DNA of 64,000 nt, taken from the NCBI RefSeq assembly GCF_916618955.1, contig NZ_OU745390.1:1550001-1614000 (forward strand). The letters run 5' to 3'. The stretch is from Pseudomonas sp. Marseille-Q3773. GTDB taxonomy: Bacteria; Pseudomonadota; Gammaproteobacteria; Pseudomonadales; Pseudomonadaceae. Of the stretch, positions 34,152 through 43,257 are shown piece by piece. Each line of letters opens with the position of its first letter. Position 1 is the first letter of the stretch. The notes under the pieces were generated by a model. It saw only the letters and a list, made by a program, of their open reading frames with translations. It had not been told where the DNA came from and ran no database searches. The position numbers and the translations under genes were made by a program.

Positions 34152-35432
34152 ATGAACACGCCACAATCGTCATCGCAGAACGCCGTAGTCATCGGCGGCG
34201 GTATCGTCGGTGTATGCTGCGCGCTGTACTTGCAGCGCGAGGGCTACAAGGTCACGCTCATCGACCCCGCCGCACCGGGCGACAGTACCGCGAAGTGGAG
34301 TTGCGGTCAGATGGCGGTCAGTGAAGTCATTCCGCTGTCCAAGCCTGGCATCCTGATGAAGATCCCTGGCTGGCTACTTGACCAGAAAGGTCCACTGGCG
34401 TTGCGACCCAGTGCTTTGCCCGGCATCCTGCCATGGTTTCTACGCTTTCTGGCTTGTGCCCGGTCTTCCAAGATTCATCAGATCGCCCAGGACATGGCGA
34501 AACTGACTCAACATGTCTATGAAGATTACGCACCTCTGCTAGACGCTTGCCCGGACAAATCGCTGCTGGGAGACCGGCCCATTCTGGAGGTATTCGACTC
34601 TTCCGCCGGCCTGGCCCACGAGCGGCCCCACCTTGAATTGCGCAAGCAGTTGGGCTTCAAGTCCGAGGAGCTGGATGGCGCGGCCATCGGCGATCTTGAG
34701 CCGGCACTTGCCGGAAAATTCCAGCATGGTCTGCTGTTCCCGGACTGGCGCGCGGTCAACGACACAGAAGGGTTCATCGCTGCGCTCACCCAGAGCTTCA
34801 TCGCCCAGGGCGGTGTGCGTCTGCGCCAGACAGCGAAGAGCATTGATGCACACCTTGACCGTGCAACCGGGGTAACACTGGCTGACGGTACGCGTGTGCC
34901 TGCAGACCATGTGGTGCTCGCCGCCGGTACCGGCGCCCGGGCATTCTTCGATGCCTTGGGCGTCAGCATTCCGCTGGCCGGAATCGCCGGCTATCAAGCC
35001 GTCTTGCCGGCTCCTGGCGTGGAAATCCGCCATTCGGTCATCTACGCCGACGGCGGTTTCTGCTTCGCTCCCATGACCCGCGGCCTGCAAATTGGCGGCA
35101 CCATCGAGTTCGCAGCTGCAGGCGCCGAACCGAACTTCAAGCGTGCCGAAATCATCATGGAGAAGGCGCGCCGCGTCTTGCCACAACTCAATACCCAAGG
35201 GATGGAGTTCGGTGTCGGTTATCGGCCTTTCCTGCCGGATACCAAACCGGTCATCGACCGCTCTCCCCGCCTGAACAATGTGATCATGGCTTTCGGCCAT
35301 GGCCAGCTCGGGTTGACGCTGGGTGCAACCACTGGACGCCTGGTGGCCGACCTTGTGGCCCAACGTAGCCCCGCTCAAAACCTGTCTGCATTCAGCGCCC
35401 GGCGCTTCGCCCTTATCGGAGGTACTGCATGA
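34152..35432 (+). CDS. FAD-dependent D-amino/hydroxy-D-proline dehydrogenase (DadA-like)
   Basis: A 426-residue flavoprotein with the FAD loop VVIGGGIVGVCCALYL at about residues 12-27 and the C-terminal FGHGQLGLTLGATTGRLVADL typical of D-amino acid dehydrogenases. In hydroxyproline catabolism such enzymes oxidise cis-4-hydroxy-D-proline to the pyrroline. The stop overlaps the aldehyde dehydrogenase start by four bases (ATGA at 35429-35432), so translation is coupled. No signal peptide is evident. General D-amino acid oxidation is the alternative. Confidence 0.87.
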   Translation: MNTPQSSSQNAVVIGGGIVGVCCALYLQREGYKVTLIDPAAPGDSTAKWSCGQMAVSEVIPLSKPGILMKIPGWLLDQKGPLALRPSALPGILPWFLRFLACARSSKIHQIAQDMAKLTQHVYEDYAPLLDACPDKSLLGDRPILEVFDSSAGLAHERPHLELRKQLGFKSEELDGAAIGDLEPALAGKFQHGLLFPDWRAVNDTEGFIAALTQSFIAQGGVRLRQTAKSIDAHLDRATGVTLADGTRVPADHVVLAAGTGARAFFDALGVSIPLAGIAGYQAVLPAPGVEIRHSVIYADGGFCFAPMTRGLQIGGTIEFAAAGAEPNFKRAEIIMEKARRVLPQLNTQGMEFGVGYRPFLPDTKPVIDRSPRLNNVIMAFGHGQLGLTLGATTGRLVADLVAQRSPAQNLSAFSARRFALIGGTA

Positions 35433-36910
35433 ACCGCTACGATCAGTTCTACATCAATGGCCAATGGGTCAGCCCGGTCAACGGGGGGAGCTTCGACTCG
35501 TACGACCCGAGCGACGAGAGCCTGATCACCGCCGTAGCCTCCGGCGATGCCGCTGACGTAGAGATCGCAGTCAAGGCGGCCCGTGCTGCCTTCGACGAAG
35601 GCCCATGGCCGCGCCTTAGCGGCGCCGAGCGCGGTGCCTACCTGCGCAAGATCGCAGAAGGCATCCGCGCGCGCCAGGAAGCGCTCGCCGAACTGGAGGT
35701 ACGCGATAACGGCAAGCCATTCCCGGAGGCCATGTGGGACATCGGAGATACCGCCGGTTGTTTTGAGTTTTATGCCAACCTGGCTGAGGAACTGGACCAA
35801 GAACGCGAGAAAGCCGTCGCCCTCTCCGATGATCGCTTCAGTTCGGTCGCGCGCAAGGAGCCGATCGGCGTCGCAGGCGCCATCGTGCCCTGGAATTTCC
35901 CGATGCTGATGGCGTCCTGGAAGATCGCGCCCGCCCTGGCAGCCGGTTGTAGCATCATCCTCAAACCTGCCGAACAGACCTCCCTGACTGCGCTCGAGCT
36001 GGCCCGCATCGCGGATGAGGCCGGGCTGCCTGCGGGCGTACTGAACATCGTCACCGGCCCCGGCTCTACCGTTGGCGCGGCACTGTCCTCACACCCAGGC
36101 GTCGACAAGCTGGCGTTCACCGGCAGCGTGCCGGTGGGCAGCCAGATCATGCAGGCAGCCGCCCAGGACATCAAGAACGTGACCTTGGAGCTCGGCGGCA
36201 AGTCACCCTTTGTCATCTTCGCCGACAGCGATATCGAGAAGGCTGTCGAGTGGATCATGTTTGGTATCTTCTGGAACAAAGGTGAAGTCTGCTCAGCCAC
36301 ATCGCGCGTGCTGGTAGAGCGTGCCGCCTATGAGCCGCTGCTCGCGCGACTGGCTGAAGAAACCCGCAAGATCAAGATTGGCAACGGCATGGAAGAAGGC
36401 GTGCTGCTCGGGCCGCTGGTCAATCGCAAGCAATATGAAGGCACCCTGCAGGCGATCGCACGCGGCCTGGAAGAAGGCGCACGTCTGGTATGTGGCGGTG
36501 AACGCCCGGCCCACCTGGACAAAGGCTTCTACCTGCAACCGACAGTATTTGCCGACGTACCGGAAGACAGCTGGATCTGGAACGAGGAGATTTTCGCGCC
36601 GGTGGTGTGCATCCGTCCGTTCGATACCGAAGAGGAAGCCATCAAGTCTGCCAACAACTCGCGTTTCGGTCTCGGTGCTGCTGTCATGTCCAGGGATCTG
36701 CCACGCTGTGAACGTGTCGCCCGTCAGTTCCGTGCAGGCATCGTCTGGATCAACTGCTCCCAGCCGACCTTCACCGAAGCACCGTGGGGTGGCTACAAGA
36801 CCAGCGGTATCGGCCGCGAACTGGGCGAATGGGGCCTGAACAACTACCTGGAAACCAAGCAGATCACCCGCTACGACAGCGAACAGCCTTGGGGCTGGTA
36901 CATCAAGTGA
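35429..36910 (+). CDS. Aldehyde dehydrogenase, probable 2-oxoglutarate semialdehyde dehydrogenase
   Basis: A 493-residue NAD(P)-dependent aldehyde dehydrogenase. It has IVPWNFPMLMASWKIAPAL, the coenzyme motif FTGSVPVGSQI, LELGGKSPFVIF (catalytic Glu) and GEVCSATSRVLV (catalytic Cys), plus EAPWGGYKTSGIGRELG near the C terminus. The closest look is betaine-aldehyde/gamma-aminobutyraldehyde-type enzymes, but context puts it at the last step of hydroxyproline breakdown, oxidising 2-oxoglutarate semialdehyde to 2-oxoglutarate. Coupled to the preceding gene by ATGA; 10 bp before the racemase-family gene. Confidence 0.88.
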   Translation: MNRYDQFYINGQWVSPVNGGSFDSYDPSDESLITAVASGDAADVEIAVKAARAAFDEGPWPRLSGAERGAYLRKIAEGIRARQEALAELEVRDNGKPFPEAMWDIGDTAGCFEFYANLAEELDQEREKAVALSDDRFSSVARKEPIGVAGAIVPWNFPMLMASWKIAPALAAGCSIILKPAEQTSLTALELARIADEAGLPAGVLNIVTGPGSTVGAALSSHPGVDKLAFTGSVPVGSQIMQAAAQDIKNVTLELGGKSPFVIFADSDIEKAVEWIMFGIFWNKGEVCSATSRVLVERAAYEPLLARLAEETRKIKIGNGMEEGVLLGPLVNRKQYEGTLQAIARGLEEGARLVCGGERPAHLDKGFYLQPTVFADVPEDSWIWNEEIFAPVVCIRPFDTEEEAIKSANNSRFGLGAAVMSRDLPRCERVARQFRAGIVWINCSQPTFTEAPWGGYKTSGIGRELGEWGLNNYLETKQITRYDSEQPWGWYIK

Positions 36911-36920
36911 GGTAACACCC

Positions 36921-37946
36921 ATGCGTTGGAAACAGACGCTTCAGCTGGCTGAGGTGCACTGCGAAGGCGAGATCGGTAAGGTCATCACCGGGGGCGTCAT
37001 CGGCGTCCCAGGTGCCACCATGCTCGACAAGATGAACTACATCAACGAGGTCGACGACAGTCTGCGTCGCCTGGTGACGCTAGAGCCGCGTGGCTGCCTG
37101 CAGATGTCGGTCAACCTCTTGCTACCGCCGACCCGCCCTGAGGCCCAGGCCGGCTTCATCGTACTGCAGGCTGACAAGGCTCATCCCATGTCGGGCAGCA
37201 ATTGCATCTGCGTGGTCACTGCACTGCTCGAACTGGGCATGGTGCCGATGCAGGAACCCGAGACGACGGTGGTGCTCGACACCCCGGCGGGCCTTGTCAC
37301 CGCCCGCGCAACATGCGCGGACGGTCGCTGCCTGGGGGTGTCGCTGGACATGGTGCCAGCGTTTGTCGAACACCTGGACCTGGCCATCGAGACCGAGGCC
37401 TTCGGTACCTTGAAGGTAGATGTCGCCTTTGGCGGTGTCTATTACGCGCTGATCGATGTCGAGCAGACAGGACTTGCTATCGCCCCGGAAAACGCCCGCG
37501 CTTTGGCTGATGCCGGCGTAGCGCTGAAGGACGAGATCAACCGCCAGTTGAACATCCAGCACCCTCTGCTGCCGTCAGTCAACGAAGTTGCCTACGTGAT
37601 GTTCCGCAACCGTCTCGATGATCGCACGTACCAGACATGTACCACCTTGCCACCAGGACGTGTGGATCGCTCGCCATGCGGCACCGGCAGCTCGGCTAAC
37701 CTGGCGACGCTGGCAGCGCGCGGACGGGTGCAGACTGGCGACCAACTGGTGTCGCGCTCGACCATCGGTGGCCAGTTCCGGGTCGAGTTGCTCGGCACTA
37801 CGGAAGTCGCCGGACGGCCAGCGGTGCTACCGAGGGTAACTGGCCGGGCCTGGCTGTATGGCCTGCAGCAGCTGGGCGTAGACCCAGACGACCCGCTGGC
37901 CGCTGGCTTCATGCTCAGCGATACATGGGGGGCAGGCCAGATTTGA
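36921..37946 (+). CDS. Proline racemase superfamily enzyme with Ser/Cys active-site pair
   Basis: A 341-residue enzyme of the proline racemase/4-hydroxyproline epimerase/3-hydroxyproline dehydratase family. The second catalytic motif DRSPCGTG has Cys253. At the first motif, where epimerases have cysteine (MCGH/N), the sequence is MSGSN with Ser91 (codon 37191-37193). Cys-Cys pairs mark racemases and 4-hydroxyproline epimerases; Ser/Thr-Cys pairs occur in members with dehydratase or mixed activity. The operon favours 4-hydroxyproline epimerisation; the active site raises trans-3-hydroxyproline dehydration. GAGGTAACACCC precedes the start. Confidence 0.87.
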   Translation: MRWKQTLQLAEVHCEGEIGKVITGGVIGVPGATMLDKMNYINEVDDSLRRLVTLEPRGCLQMSVNLLLPPTRPEAQAGFIVLQADKAHPMSGSNCICVVTALLELGMVPMQEPETTVVLDTPAGLVTARATCADGRCLGVSLDMVPAFVEHLDLAIETEAFGTLKVDVAFGGVYYALIDVEQTGLAIAPENARALADAGVALKDEINRQLNIQHPLLPSVNEVAYVMFRNRLDDRTYQTCTTLPPGRVDRSPCGTGSSANLATLAARGRVQTGDQLVSRSTIGGQFRVELLGTTEVAGRPAVLPRVTGRAWLYGLQQLGVDPDDPLAAGFMLSDTWGAGQI

Positions 37947-37953
37947 CGGTTTG

Positions 37954-37991
37954 CCGCACTGCACACCACCAGAATGGATCGTGCAGTGCGG
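37954..37991. promoter_or_regulatory. Inverted repeat after the racemase-family gene
   Basis: CCGCACTGCA (37954-37963) and TGCAGTGCGG (37982-37991) form a perfect 10-bp inverted repeat with an 18-base spacer, 7 bp beyond the stop codon and 191 bp before the GntR gene. No U-tract. It may be a terminator of sorts or an operator for the GntR gene. Confidence 0.45.
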
Positions 37992-38182
37992 AACCGCTCA
38001 GGTGACTCAGCGTGTGGGTGCGCGTACGCCAACCCAGCCATCCACGAGCAGTCGGATGCCAAGGTGGCAAAGTTTGACGTCGAAGCCAGCCCCGCCCCAT
38101 GCTAATGGTCACCCAGTCGTGAACGACTGCAAAAAATAGCCGATCCGGACTGTATGATGCGGCCCAGATCAACCGAGACCTG

Positions 38183-38890
38183 ATGATGGCTAAAGAAAAC
38201 GATAAGGAAAATGGCGCTCGCCGGCACAGCGGACGTTACATTTATGAAGAGTTGCGCAGGCAGATCCTGACCCTGAAGCTCAAGCCAGGCGTGCAACTCG
38301 ATGAAGTCTCCCTGGCGACCCAGTTCGGCCTGTCGCGTTCGCCGGTACGTGACGCACTGGCGCGGCTGATAACCGAAGGCTTGGTGGTGATACTGCCGAA
38401 CCGCACCACCTTGGTCACGCCTTTCGAGATCGAAGAATTTCCCAACTACGTCTCCGCACTCGACCTCATGCAACGGGCCGTGACGCGTCTGGCCGCAACC
38501 CAGCATCGTCCCGAAGACCTTGTCGCCATCCGCAAAGCGGACTCAGATTACCTGGACGCCGTGACACGAGGTGATTTCCAGGCGATGTCTGAACTGAACA
38601 AAGCTTTCCACATGGCCATAGCCCATGCCGGTCGCAATCCGTATTTCATCAATTACTACGAGCGCTTGCTGGGTGAAGGTCAGCGTTTATTGCACTTGCA
38701 CTTCGACCATATCGTCAGCAATGCCAGCAGTATCAAGTTAGGACGCGATCATGATGAAATCATCAACGCAATAGCAGCCAGGGACGCGGACGCTGCGGAG
38801 GCCGCTGCGCACGAACATACCATGCTGTTCCAGCGACGTTTCCTCGACTATATGCAACAGAATCTGACGGCACGCATGTCGATAGCGTAA
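38183..38890 (+). CDS. GntR-family regulator (FadR/FCD subfamily)
   Basis: A 235-residue regulator. The winged HTH at about residues 15-80 has YIYEELRRQILTLKLKPG, ATQFGLSRSPVRDALARL and a wing ITEGLVVILPNRTTLV. The C-terminal all-helical FCD domain contains AFHMAIAHAGRNPYFI and HDEIINAIAARDADAAE with the histidines that bind metal and small acids. It follows the hydroxyproline-type operon on the same strand after 236 bp and is the probable local repressor. Two adjacent ATGs (38183, 38186) are possible starts. Confidence 0.88.
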   Translation: MMAKENDKENGARRHSGRYIYEELRRQILTLKLKPGVQLDEVSLATQFGLSRSPVRDALARLITEGLVVILPNRTTLVTPFEIEEFPNYVSALDLMQRAVTRLAATQHRPEDLVAIRKADSDYLDAVTRGDFQAMSELNKAFHMAIAHAGRNPYFINYYERLLGEGQRLLHLHFDHIVSNASSIKLGRDHDEIINAIAARDADAAEAAAHEHTMLFQRRFLDYMQQNLTARMSIA

Positions 38891-39045
38891 GCGGTCATCA
38901 CCCCCGGCGCTGTTAACCCTAACCGCGCCTCTTCTATCCCGCTCGTGTTACCCGATGCGTTCGCCCAGAACATGCATCTCTTGTTTGATCGTGATTGTAA
39001 TCGCTTGCCTACCGCAACCGGCGGGGCATTCGTGCGGCCGTTGTT

Positions 39046-39055
39046 CGTTTAAACG
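39046..39055. promoter_or_regulatory. Palindrome upstream of SDR gene
   Basis: CGTTTAAACG is a perfect 10-bp palindrome 42 bp before the SDR start at 39098. A second one, GATT-GT-AATC, lies at 38993-39002. Both are in the 207-bp gap after the GntR gene and could be operators of that regulator; this is inference. Confidence 0.35.
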
Positions 39056-39097
39056 TTCCTGGACAGTCTCCCCATTAACAACAAGCAGGAGTCACTC

Positions 39098-39853
39098 ATG
39101 ATTCGGTTCGAGAATAAAGTAGCCATCGTAACCGGCGCTGCAGGCGGCATCGGGTCGGCCATCGCGGCAAAGCTGGCGAGCGAAGGCGCCAAGGTGGTGA
39201 TAAGCGACGTAAATCTGGCTGCGGCCAAACAGGTCGCCGAGGATATCCAGAAAGACGGGGGGCACGCGCTGGCAATTGCTGCCGACATTTCACAAGGCGA
39301 CGCCTGTCGCGAGCTGATCAACCAGACCTTTGCCGAGTTCGGCAAGATCGATGTCCTGGTGAACAATGCGGGGATCAACCGTCGTGGCGACCTGCTGGCC
39401 TTGACCGAGGAAGACTGGAGCGTCAGCTTTGCTGTCAACCTGGACTCCATGTTCCATCTGTGCCGGGCGGTGCTCCCGCTGATGATCGAGGCAGGTGGTG
39501 GCGCCATCGTCAATACGGCCTCGCAGTGGGGCCTGTACCCGGCGCCGGGACACATCGCGTACAACGTGACGAAAGCTGCAGTGGCATCCTTTACGCAGAA
39601 CCTGGCACGCGACTACGCACCTCACAAGGTCCGGGTAAACGCTGTTTGCCCCGGCGAAATTCACACACCGATGCTGGAGGCCGGTGTCAAACGTTCAGGC
39701 CGCAGCATTGCCGATCTCGACAAGATGGTGCCGTTCGGACGTATCGGTAAACCCTCCGAAGTTGCAGCACTGGTCGCATTCCTGGCATCGGACGAAGCGG
39801 CCTTCATGTGTGGATCGCTGGTAGAAATCACCGGCGCCCAGCCTGTCGCCTGA
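39098..39853 (+). CDS. SDR-family oxidoreductase
   Basis: A 251-residue short-chain dehydrogenase with AGGAG upstream. The cofactor loop is TGAAGGIG at about residues 12-19, then VNNAG, a catalytic serine in IVNTASQWG and the YNVTK pair, ending with the ITGAQPVA tail. It reads rightward and converges on the split transketolase operon. With the GntR gene upstream it may belong to the imino-acid set, or it may be a sugar dehydrogenase linked to the transketolase. The substrate cannot be told. Confidence 0.87.
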   Translation: MIRFENKVAIVTGAAGGIGSAIAAKLASEGAKVVISDVNLAAAKQVAEDIQKDGGHALAIAADISQGDACRELINQTFAEFGKIDVLVNNAGINRRGDLLALTEEDWSVSFAVNLDSMFHLCRAVLPLMIEAGGGAIVNTASQWGLYPAPGHIAYNVTKAAVASFTQNLARDYAPHKVRVNAVCPGEIHTPMLEAGVKRSGRSIADLDKMVPFGRIGKPSEVAALVAFLASDEAAFMCGSLVEITGAQPVA

Positions 39854-39977
39854 CCCTCATGGCTGCGCCACCGTCGAGCGGATGGCGCAGTTGCGAACGT
39901 CATCGCTGTCGGATTCACGCCCTGCTTGGTAGTGGCCGTGAAGCGTCTGGGCGTCCATGCCCCGTAGCCAAGCGATA

Positions 39978-41000
39978 TCAAAGCCAGGCTTTGATCTGAG
40001 CGCATACAGCGTCAGTCGATATGCCGTAGCGGTCATGCAATGTCGGCAAGGCGCCGGCATCGAGAAACGCGTCAGGAAGCGCGATCTGGCGGAAGGTTGG
40101 CGTAACGCCGTTGCGCATCAACAACCCGGCAACCGCTTCACCCAGGCCACCGATAATGCTGCTGTTCTCGGCGGTCACCACCAGCCGTCCGGATTGCTTC
40201 GCTTCGGCCAGGATGGTCTGTTCGTCCAGAGGCTTGATGGTCGGCACGTGCAACACCGCAACGTCGACACCATCGGCTTGGAGCTTGCTGGCCGCTTCGA
40301 GCGAGCGCATGGTCATCAGCCCGGTGGAGATGATGAGCACGTCTCTGCCGGTGCGCAGGGTCTTCGCCTTGCCGATTTCGAATTTGTATCCGTATTCATC
40401 AAGCACCACCGGTACATTGCCGCGCAGCAGGCGCATGTAGACTGGCCCTTGGTGAGCAGCGATCGCCGGAACTGCCTGTTCGATCTCCACGGCGTCGCAA
40501 GGATCGACGATCATCAGATTTGGCATCGCTCGGAAGATGGCAAGATCGTCGGTCGCCTGGTGGCTTGGACCATAACCGGTCGTAAGCCCGGGTAGCCCGC
40601 AGACGATCTTCACATTCAAATTCTCTTCGGCGATTGCCATACAGATGAAATCGTAGGCGCGCCGCGAGGCAAATACGGCGTAGGTTGTGGCGAAGGGTAC
40701 GAACCCCTCCCGTGCCATGCCCGCGGCCGCGCTCATCAACAGTTGCTCGGCCATGCCCATCTGGTAAAAGCGGTCCGGGTGCGCCTTGGCAAAAATATGC
40801 AGGTCGGTGTATTTGGACAGGTCTGCGGACAGTCCGACAATTTCAGGGCGCTGCTCAGCCAGCGCAGCCAGGGCATGGCCAAAGGGCGCCGAGCGGGTCG
40901 CTTGGCCCTCAGCGGCGATCGAGGCGATCATGGCCGAGGTGGTCAGGCGCTTCTTGGTTGGCTCGGCAGTCGAAGTAGAACTATTCGGCTTGCTCATCAT
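39978..41000 (-). CDS. Transketolase, C-terminal subunit (split type)
   Basis: A 340-residue protein with the Pyr domain and C-terminal domain of transketolase. The catalytic glutamate is in RFYQMGMAEQLLMSAAAGMA, with SADLSKYTDLH, LPGLTTGYGPSHQATDD and the C-terminal domain from about residue 215 (GRDVLIISTGLMT). The ATG at 41000 follows AAGGAAAACA and overlaps the stop of the N-terminal subunit by four bases (ATGA). Such halves assemble into one ThDP enzyme that moves two-carbon ketol units. The pair is not a housekeeping transketolase, which is a single chain of about 660 residues. Confidence 0.92.
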   Translation of the reverse strand: MMSKPNSSTSTAEPTKKRLTTSAMIASIAAEGQATRSAPFGHALAALAEQRPEIVGLSADLSKYTDLHIFAKAHPDRFYQMGMAEQLLMSAAAGMAREGFVPFATTYAVFASRRAYDFICMAIAEENLNVKIVCGLPGLTTGYGPSHQATDDLAIFRAMPNLMIVDPCDAVEIEQAVPAIAAHQGPVYMRLLRGNVPVVLDEYGYKFEIGKAKTLRTGRDVLIISTGLMTMRSLEAASKLQADGVDVAVLHVPTIKPLDEQTILAEAKQSGRLVVTAENSSIIGGLGEAVAGLLMRNGVTPTFRQIALPDAFLDAGALPTLHDRYGISTDAVCAQIKAWL

Positions 41001-41842
41001 TGTTTTCCTTCTTCGAGATTGTTGAGCGCCAACGCCCATTCATGTTCTTCCACGCGTATGAAGTGGGTCTTTTCCCGCGTTTCGAGGAACGGTACCCCCT
41101 TGCCCATCTTCGTATCGCAAATGATCACGCGCGGTTGCGCGCCTGTGTGATTGCGCGCCGCATCGAACGCTGCGACCAGGGCTTCGATGTCATTGCCATC
41201 GACTCGCTGGGTGAACCACCCAAACGCCTGCCAACGATCGACGATCGGTTCAAAAGAAAGAATTTCGCTGGAATAACCGTCGGCCTGCTGGTTGTTCACA
41301 TCGACGATGGCGATGAGGTTGTCGAGCTTCCAGTGAGAGGCCGACATGACGGCTTCCCAAGTGGAGCCTTCATTGAGCTCACCATCTGACAAGAGGTTGT
41401 AGACGAAAGAAGTCGACTGCTTGCGTTTGAGGCCCAGGCAAGCGCCAACCGCAATACCCAACCCCTGCCCCAACGAACCGCCAGTGATTTCCATGCCCGG
41501 CGTATACGCGGCCATGCCGGACATGGGCAGGCGGCTGTCGTCCGAACCATAGGTTTCCAGCTCATCGAGCGGGACGATTCGGGCCTCGATCAAGGCGGCA
41601 TACAGCGCAATGGCGTAATGACCGATGGACAGATAGAAGCGGTCGCGCAGTTCCCAGTCAGGATCATCGGAGCGATAGTTCAGCGCATGGAAGTAAGAGA
41701 CTGCCAGCAGTTCCGCAGCGCCCAGGGCCTGCCCCACATAGCCCTGACCTTGCACCTGCCCCATGCGCAACGCATGGCGACGGATATTGTGCGCGCGCTC
41801 GGCCAGGCTCAAGGCGGGCTTCAGTATAGTGTTCGTATTCAT
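40997..41842 (-). CDS. Transketolase, N-terminal subunit (split type)
   Basis: A 281-residue ThDP-binding half. It shows LSIGHYAIALYAAL, PGMEITGGSLGQGLGIAVG and the ThDP/Mg segment SDGELNEGSTWEAVMSAS ending in IVDVNNQQADG. It lacks the other half, which is encoded next and translationally coupled. GGAG precedes the ATG at 41842. It is 17 bp after the MFS gene. Split transketolases are found in pathways for apiose, other branched or deoxy sugars and sulfo-sugars; the substrate is not given here. Confidence 0.92.
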   Translation of the reverse strand: MNTNTILKPALSLAERAHNIRRHALRMGQVQGQGYVGQALGAAELLAVSYFHALNYRSDDPDWELRDRFYLSIGHYAIALYAALIEARIVPLDELETYGSDDSRLPMSGMAAYTPGMEITGGSLGQGLGIAVGACLGLKRKQSTSFVYNLLSDGELNEGSTWEAVMSASHWKLDNLIAIVDVNNQQADGYSSEILSFEPIVDRWQAFGWFTQRVDGNDIEALVAAFDAARNHTGAQPRVIICDTKMGKGVPFLETREKTHFIRVEEHEWALALNNLEEGKQ

Positions 41843-41859
41843 TATGTAGCTCCGTTAAC

Positions 41860-43158
41860 TCAACGATTGACCGCTGCAGCGGGAATGCGCAGGACCAACG
41901 AGGCCCCCACAAGCAGGACGGCTGTAATCAGATACATGCCGATGGCGCTGGACCCGGTCTGGGTAGTGATCCATCCAATCAGGTAGGGCGAGCAGAAGCC
42001 GGCCAGGTTGGCAAAGCTGTTGACGGCGGCGATGCCGGCGGCTGCGGACACACCGCCCAGAAGCGTGGTGGGCAGCATCCAGAACAGCGAGGTGGCCGAG
42101 AGGATTCCCGACGCAGCCAGGCACAAGCTGAGGACCGACAGTGTCACGTTGCCGCCCATCAATGCGGCCAGGCTGAGCCCGATGGCGCCGACAATCATCG
42201 GTATGATCAGATGCCAGCGGCGCTCGCGGTACTTGTCGCCGCTGCGACCGACCAGCAGCATCGCGGCAATGGCGCACAGGTAAGGCAGGCTGGACAGCAT
42301 GCCGATGTGCAGCGGGTCAGATACACCAGCATTACGCACCAAGGTCGGTAGCCAGAAGGTAATGGCGTACTGGCCCATGACCACGCAGAAGTAGATGCCA
42401 GCCAGCAACCACAACCGACGGTCGCGGATGAATTCCCCCACCGAACCATGAGTGACCTTCTGTTGGTTGTCCTCGGCCAGTTCGCGGGTAACCAGGGACT
42501 TTTCTTCGTCGTTCAGCCACGTGGCCTGGTGCACGCCGTCCTTGAGGTAAGCCAGTACCAGCAGGCCCACCAGGACCGTCGGCACCGCTTCGAGCACGAA
42601 CATCCACTGCCAACCGGCCCAACCGTGCACGCCGGCAAACTGGTTCATGATCCAACCGGAGAGAGGCCCGCCAACCATGCCTGACAGTGGGATGGCAATG
42701 AACCACAACACCGTCATCCGTGCCCGGCGATAGGAAGGGAACCAGTAGGTAAGGTACAGCAGCAGCCCTGGCGCAAGGCCTGCCTCGGCGATACCAAGGA
42801 GGAATCGGAGGGCGTAGAACTGCCACGCTGTTTCGACGAATGCGAACAGCGCGGAAATGATCCCCCAGGTGATCATGATGCGCGCGATCCATACCCGTGC
42901 GCCCACTTTGTGAAGGATGATGTTGCTGGGAACTTCGCAGAGAAAATAGCCAATGAAGAACATACCCGCACCCAGGCCGTAGACTGTCTCGCTCAAGGCG
43001 AGATCGTTCATCATCTGCAGCTTGGCGAAACCGACATTGACGCGATCCAGATAGGCGCAGAGGTAGCACAGCATCAGGAACGGCATCAGGCGCCAGGCGG
43101 TCTTGCGGTAGGCGGAGGTACGCACGGTCGAAACCGCTTCGAGCGATAAGGTAGTCAT
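41860..43158 (-). CDS. MFS transporter (anion:cation symporter-like)
   Basis: A 432-residue 12-helix carrier. The ATG at 43158 is preferred over upstream frames because the first residues (MTTLSLEAVSTVRTSAYRKTAWRLMPF) are the usual cytoplasmic lead. CYLCAYLDRVNVGFAKLQM is the ACS-family hallmark seen in tartrate, phthalate and hexuronate transporters, followed by GIAEAGLAPGLLLYLTYWFP. It lies between an SDR gene (99 bp) and the transketolase halves, so it probably imports the organic acid or sugar acid handled by that operon. Confidence 0.9.
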   Translation of the reverse strand: MTTLSLEAVSTVRTSAYRKTAWRLMPFLMLCYLCAYLDRVNVGFAKLQMMNDLALSETVYGLGAGMFFIGYFLCEVPSNIILHKVGARVWIARIMITWGIISALFAFVETAWQFYALRFLLGIAEAGLAPGLLLYLTYWFPSYRRARMTVLWFIAIPLSGMVGGPLSGWIMNQFAGVHGWAGWQWMFVLEAVPTVLVGLLVLAYLKDGVHQATWLNDEEKSLVTRELAEDNQQKVTHGSVGEFIRDRRLWLLAGIYFCVVMGQYAITFWLPTLVRNAGVSDPLHIGMLSSLPYLCAIAAMLLVGRSGDKYRERRWHLIIPMIVGAIGLSLAALMGGNVTLSVLSLCLAASGILSATSLFWMLPTTLLGGVSAAAGIAAVNSFANLAGFCSPYLIGWITTQTGSSAIGMYLITAVLLVGASLVLRIPAAAVNR

Positions 43159-43257
43159 GCTGGTCTGATCTCTTGTTGTTATTGGCAGCCAGGCCTGAAA
43201 CTTGGCTGTCATTGATCCAGAACCGCGCGGGCCGGGGACCGGCCCGCCCACGTGTAC

